DNA from: Candidatus Thorarchaeota archaeon MP11T_1
GTDB taxonomy: Archaea > Asgardarchaeota > Thorarchaeia > Thorarchaeales > Thorarchaeaceae
NCBI GenBank assembly: GCA_002825515.1
Contig: PJET01000232.1
Location: 1 to 6,230, forward strand
Direction: 5' to 3'
DNA: 6,230 bases
Part shown: positions 1 through 4,100 of the stretch, piece by piece
How the letters are laid out: every line of letters begins with the position of its first letter
Numbering within the stretch: the stretch's first letter is position 1
Notes under the pieces: model-generated
What the model was told of the DNA's origin: nothing
Databases searched by the model: none
The model's input: only the letters and a program-made list of their open reading frames with translations
Translations under genes and position numbers: made by a program

Positions 1-2
1 AT

Positions 3-158
3 GCCTATGTTAAACTAATAGACGGTGTTCGAAATAGTCTCAAAGACCACATCAAAGAATTTAATGTTCCTGTACCAAAAAAATGGTCAGTGAACCTGAA
101 CTGTGAATGTGGAGAGGAATACACCGCTGAGATTCTTCTCCCGCAACTACCTGATTGA
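3..158 (+). CDS. C-terminal fragment of an unidentified protein with a CxCG motif
   Basis: The frame beginning at base 3 is open from the left edge to a TGA at 156-158 and gives 51 residues; the start lies outside the window. The peptide reads like real protein: a charged, probably helical stretch (LIDGVRNSLKDHIKEF), a proline-rich turn (NVPVPKKW), then a strand with NCECGEEY and a short tail ending in LPQLPD. The Cys-x-Cys-Gly pair resembles half of a zinc knuckle or ribbon, but no second Cys or His pair is present in the visible part, so metal binding is only possible. I do not recognise the family. The other two forward frames hit stops within the first few dozen bases, which supports this frame. 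It converges on the minus-strand OsmC gene, with 47 bp between the two stops. Confidence 0.6.
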   Translation, partial: AYVKLIDGVRNSLKDHIKEFNVPVPKKWSVNLNCECGEEYTAEILLPQLPD

Positions 159-205
159 GATATAACTCTCTCTCAATGAAGAAGTATATCATAGATTAAA
201 AGGCA
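159..205. other. Short convergent intergenic spacer
   Basis: These 47 bp separate the stop of the left-hand partial gene from the stop of the minus-strand OsmC gene. Read on the minus strand, the bases just after the OsmC stop include a short T-run (CCTTTTAATC), which could help archaeal oligo-T termination. No stem-loop followed by a T-tract is visible, so I do not call a terminator. Confidence 0.4.
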
Positions 206-652
206 TCAACCGATTACAACTTCATAGTCCAGATAAACTGGACATTTCATTGAGTTTGCAACAAGACAATATTGATGAGCTCCTTCAGCCGCTTTTACCA
301 TTCTCTTTCGATCCTTTTCGGTTTCAACTACTATCTTCGCTTTGATTGTGATCTGAGCAAACTCCCACCCAAAGGCGCCTTGCTTTAGAGTACCAGATGC
401 AGATAGATGGAAATCTTTGAACTCCCCATGAAACCGTTTTGCCACTCCTGGTAAAGAAACACCATAACATGAGAGGGCTGAAGCTACAAAGAGGTCTTCG
501 GGTGATACTATGCCTTTGGGACTTTCAGACCAGAAGTCTGGGGGAGTGGCTACTTGAAAATTGGATTTACCCTCAAATTCGACAGTGACTATCCTATCTT
601 TGACCCAATTACTAATCATCTCATATCTGTGTTCTTTTTGACTATCAGACAT
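206..652 (-). CDS. OsmC/Ohr-family peroxiredoxin-like protein
   Basis: The product is 148 residues from an ATG at 652-650 to a TGA at 208-206, the usual size for the OsmC/Ohr superfamily. Family hallmarks are visible: SPEDLFVASALSC carries the first reactive-type Cys (residue 62) at the start of the long central helix and the conserved acidic position (Glu52) before it; HQYCLVANSM carries the second (Cys129). The order (N-terminal strands, central helix with Cys, strands with ASGTLKQGAFGWEF, helix, second Cys, final strand YLDYEVVIG) fits the fold. Characterised members reduce organic hydroperoxides or peroxide in the cytoplasm through a Cys pair. A third Cys (137, MKCPVY) lies eight residues after the second. 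The frame extends upstream to a TTG at 760, which would add 36 residues with a hydrophobic run (FLISISLLILIA); I prefer the ATG at 652 because the family normally starts near there and has no export signal. An ATG at 619 is another option. No clear Shine-Dalgarno precedes 652. The subfamily (OsmC, Ohr or YhfA-like) cannot be fixed by eye, so no symbol is given. Confidence 0.88.
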   Translation of the reverse strand: MSDSQKEHRYEMISNWVKDRIVTVEFEGKSNFQVATPPDFWSESPKGIVSPEDLFVASALSCYGVSLPGVAKRFHGEFKDFHLSASGTLKQGAFGWEFAQITIKAKIVVETEKDRKRMVKAAEGAHQYCLVANSMKCPVYLDYEVVIG

Positions 653-710
653 GTGGTATATCCAATTGGACTTATTGAATAGCCTTTTGCTAGAGGAATC
701 GGTATTTTTT

Positions 711-718
711 GCTATAAG
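711..718 (-). promoter_or_regulatory. Candidate archaeal TATA box for the OsmC gene
   Basis: On the minus strand this reads CTTATAGC, flanked by A/T runs (an oligo-A stretch follows), and resembles an archaeal TATA element. A start site about 25 nt downstream would fall near 687, giving a leader of about 35 nt before the ATG at 652. No convincing BRE is seen. This is inference from composition and spacing only. Confidence 0.22.
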
Positions 719-752
719 AATCAGGAGGGAGATGCTTATTAGGAACCTCGTC

Positions 753-812
753 CTATGCAAAAACGGTGGACAGGCGGCTAATGGGGCAACATTTTCTGTA
801 ACATGCCCTCAT
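753..812 (-). CDS. Possible 19-residue Cys-rich leader peptide upstream of OsmC
   Basis: A minus-strand ATG at 812-810 opens a frame of 19 codons ending in TAG at 755-753, giving MRACYRKCCPISRLSTVFA. It is preceded by AGGAGG at 827-822 within a G-rich run, nine bases before the ATG, the strongest Shine-Dalgarno-like sequence on the minus strand in this window. It ends about 100 nt upstream of the preferred OsmC ATG, and its last eight bases overlap the alternative TTG start of the OsmC frame at 760-758. Three of its 19 residues are Cys. It could be a translated leader, an upstream ORF affecting OsmC expression, or chance; a G-rich tract can mimic a ribosome-binding site. No known family is recognised. 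Confidence 0.2.
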   Translation of the reverse strand: MRACYRKCCPISRLSTVFA

Positions 813-1013
813 AACTCCCCCCCTCCTACCATTTGCCCCATCAGCGCTTGCCACCAACTTGTAAAATCACATAAAGGGAAAATGAGGACGTAAAAATCAT
901 CTTTAGTTGGTAATATTATATGTCAACCTTTTAACATCAGGAATGAAGAATCATCAATATTTCTCGAATTTCATGTTATTTCTTTATTTTTTGAATTATT
1001 ACATGCTAAGAAT

Positions 1014-1041
1014 CCTAAATACACATACTGTGAATATAACA
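1014..1041 (+). promoter_or_regulatory. Candidate TATA region for the giant surface-protein gene
   Basis: Two TATA-like elements lie in this AT-rich stretch: CTAAATAC around 1015-1022 and GAATATAAC around 1032-1040. Either would place a start site roughly 60-85 nt before the ATG at 1125. Neither has a clear BRE, and the surroundings are so AT-rich that such matches are expected by chance. Confidence 0.2.
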
Positions 1042-1110
1042 ATGATTGGAAGGCCAGATTTAGGGTATTCCATGCATGCCGTGCCTTATTGAGCATGCCG
1101 AAGATTCGAA

Positions 1111-1117
1111 AGGTGAT
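1111..1117 (+). promoter_or_regulatory. Shine-Dalgarno site that decides the start of the giant gene
   Basis: AGGTGAT matches the conserved anti-Shine-Dalgarno at the 3' end of archaeal 16S rRNA and sits seven bases before the ATG at 1125. The in-frame ATG at 1095 and the ATGs at 1248 and 1254 lack a comparable site, and starting at 1248 would remove the hydrophobic export segment. Confidence 0.65.
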
Positions 1118-1124
1118 ACAAAGA

Positions 1125-4100
1125 ATGACATCATCTGCATCAAGATTCAGACCAACTGTAAGAGAAGTTTCTGGAAGACATTCAGATCTGTTGAAATGGA
1201 GTGTAATCTTCATCACGATAATCTTCCTATTGATCCCATCTTCAGACATGGGTATGGTGCAACCCATGGATACAGGAGATGTCATTCCATTAGATACTAG
1301 CTTTTCTACATCATCCAACTTCATTAGAGTCAAGCTTCCTTACCAAGTGTATTCAATTGCTCCGGGTACTATTCCAATAGGGTCGGGATTTGCTTACGTC
1401 TATGGAGAAACACTACGTTTCAAGGATCCTGTTGACCAAGTAAATGACTCACTATATGTTGGCAAAGGGGATGTTTTTCATGAAACGCTTACAGGTGAGG
1501 ACATAGATAATGATGGTTATACAGAATTCCTATTCATCATGTTTAATTCAACAACCGCAAATGAGAAACTGATTATTGCTGATTTCGATGCAAGTCTGGT
1601 TACAAGTTATGACTGTCCTGTTTCTGGACCATTTGAGATAATTTTTGGAAACTTCACTGCTGATACTCAAACTGATGTTGCTATCTATAGCATGGATATG
1701 ATTCTGATGATGGATCTGAGTGATGGTAGTCCTATTGGATTCTATAATCCAATATCAGACATAAAACGTGCTACTGCAGGGAATTTCTCGGTTACATCAC
1801 AGGATGAGATTGCAATTCTCAGCACTAATTGGGGTACAGGAAGAGTCAATATTGAAACAATAAATAGTGATGGTTCACCAGTACTATGGACTCAGTATCC
1901 AACCAGCTCTATAGCTTGTGACATGGTTCTTCACTCAAAACGTAGAGAGGCAGACGACCTGGCCATCACAATTATCAACCAAGATATGGGAGCTAGCGAA
2001 ATTGTTGGGATTTACGGAAACAATCTAACAACCAGCTTCTCTAGAAAGATTTCTGAATATAACGGAGAACTCTATATTCAAACAGGAACTTTCAATGACG
2101 ACTCCACGGAGGACCTTGTAGTTGTTCCAGGAATGTGGTCTACAGCATGGTTCTTTGATGGCAACACTGGTACAATCATTAGACATACACAAGAGGAGGT
2201 TTCGTGCTACTGGTACCGAGGATTTGCAGCAGCAGCTTTAGATTCAGATGCGTACACAGATTTGGCGCTTGAAGGACCTCGCGGCCAGTTGACCCTTATC
2301 CGAGGAAGTAATGGGATTACTGGGTATGAAGAAAACCGGCTACCAGGACCATTCTATCAGGTCACTTCGTTCGATATCAATGAAGACGGAAGAGATGATA
2401 TCATTACAGTGATGGGTAGTGTTTCTATCCTATTGAGCGACATTGAGACCCCTAATGTCATTCTGAACCCATTATATCCAACCCACCCAACTATCTATGA
2501 CACTTTTATGAAGGTGGAACTCACAGCGACTGACAATATTCATGTTGCACGTGCTACGATCTTTATCAAACCTGCCACTGGAGGAGTTATTGCACCATTT
2601 ATAGCCAATGAGATGATAAGAGCTCCAAATGACAAATTCATCTACATCACAACAGACCTTCAGGCCGGTGATTATCTTTACTATGTAACGGTGGTTGATG
2701 CTTATCTGAACACATTTTCGTATGGTAATGAAACAAACCCAGAGGTCCTTTCAGTTGATGACCATTTTGCAGAGGGTTTCTTTATCAACGCAACTATTGA
2801 TCATGCAATGCGCCATGTGTTGGCTGTGGGCAACAACAGTGCTGGTGATGAGCTGGTTCACATCATCACAATTGGTACTACTCCTAGAATTGCATACCTG
2901 AGGACTATGGCACCTAATGGAACATCGGTTTCAAACATAACACTTGGGACAGTAAGCAACTACGATAGTTTCGAAATCTACACTGGTATGCACGATGGAG
3001 ACACAATCTTGGATCCAATTGTCACTAGGTATAACTATACGCACACATCCTTCTATCTCCTTCACGGAAATGATTTGACATCTTGGAAGAATGTGACCTA
3101 CAAAGAAGTACCAATGCTTGAAGAGAGTCCAATTAGTGTGTTTGATGATGATCAAGATGGATTTGACGAAATTCACTATATTGAAGGCAATTTTTCTGCT
3201 CCGAAGCTTAGAAGAATAGAACATGACCTTTCAGCTGATATCAGTAGTACACTTCAGACTACCAATGAAGTAGTGGGAATGACATACGCAACGATTGTAG
3301 GTACAAGGCCTCAAATAGCTGTTTTAAGAGATAGTGGTATTGTAGATATCTATCAGGCGTACAACCTCACACGACTTAAAACTTTGAATTACACTTCACC
3401 TGGTTCATCAATAGGAGATATGCCTCTTGGAATTATTCCCTATATTAACTCCACACATACAAGTGAACAATTCCTCGCTGCGTATAGTGGTTGGTCCGGC
3501 GATACTCCAACTGTTTACTTGTGTCTGATTGATTATCAAACATTGGAGGTTGGTAATGCACCATACACAGAGTTGCTCGGAGACCACATCAAGGGAGTAT
3601 TTCCTTATGATATTGATATAGATGGGATTGATGAGCTATTCGTATTTGAGGAATCAGGAAACATTTCTCTGTGCGAATTAGGGGAAACAACACCCAGACA
3701 ATGGTCTGTGTTTGTGAGTGAGGCATTCCCAACCAGTGCAATTACGTTAGATTTTGATGGAGACTACGAAGAGGAGTTTCTAATTGCTACATCTGATGAT
3801 AGATTAACAGCAGTTAGTTTTGAAGGCGATGTGGAATATCAGGCTAAAGTTGGCATGATATTTAACATGGCACGAGTGAGTAGTGTGGATGTTGGTTCGG
3901 GCGAGGACATAGCAGCATTTCCTGTACTTCGTGCTCGTTACACTCTGGCAACAATCCGCAACATTGATCTCTTATACATTCTAAATACTACTTTTGCACT
4001 AGAGTCAAGTACAACACTTCAGGGTAGCAATTTCTGGGCTAATGTCACAGTTCTTAATTCCTATAATGAGCCGGTTTCTGATTCGGTAGTTTCATTGATT

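Larger units (their letters stand above)
653..1124. other. Divergent intergenic region of about 470 bp
   Basis: This stretch lies between the divergently oriented OsmC gene and the giant surface-protein gene. It is markedly AT-rich from about 890 to 1060 and contains a C-rich tract at 815-830. It holds candidate promoter elements for both directions, a 19-codon minus-strand mini-ORF, and the Shine-Dalgarno of the downstream gene. An 8-bp direct repeat (GCATGCCG) occurs at 1074-1081 and 1093-1100. The plus-strand frame of the giant gene is open back to the TAA at 891-893, but without any ATG or GTG start before 1095. I recognise no other gene or RNA here. Confidence 0.6.

Noticed and set aside
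651..893. Plus-strand open frame of 80 codons antisense to the OsmC upstream region
   Set aside because: Its product has no recognisable features, it has no Shine-Dalgarno, and it covers the probable promoter and leader of the OsmC gene.
907..1092. Plus-strand open frame of 61 codons in the AT-rich intergenic region
   Set aside because: Its composition follows the AT-rich background, it lacks a ribosome-binding site, and nothing suggests a real protein.
1074..1100. 8-bp direct repeat GCATGCCG as a possible operator or attachment site
   Set aside because: It is only eight bases, partly palindromic, with no integrase or regulator gene nearby; chance is a sufficient explanation.
971..1333. Minus-strand open frame of 120 codons overlapping the 5' end of the giant gene
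   Set aside because: It lies antisense to the signal-peptide region and has no recognisable domain; the plus-strand frame has a good Shine-Dalgarno and continues for over 1700 codons.
2931..3224. Minus-strand open frame of 97 codons inside the giant gene
   Set aside because: It is an antisense shadow of the second propeller region, with no Shine-Dalgarno or family features.
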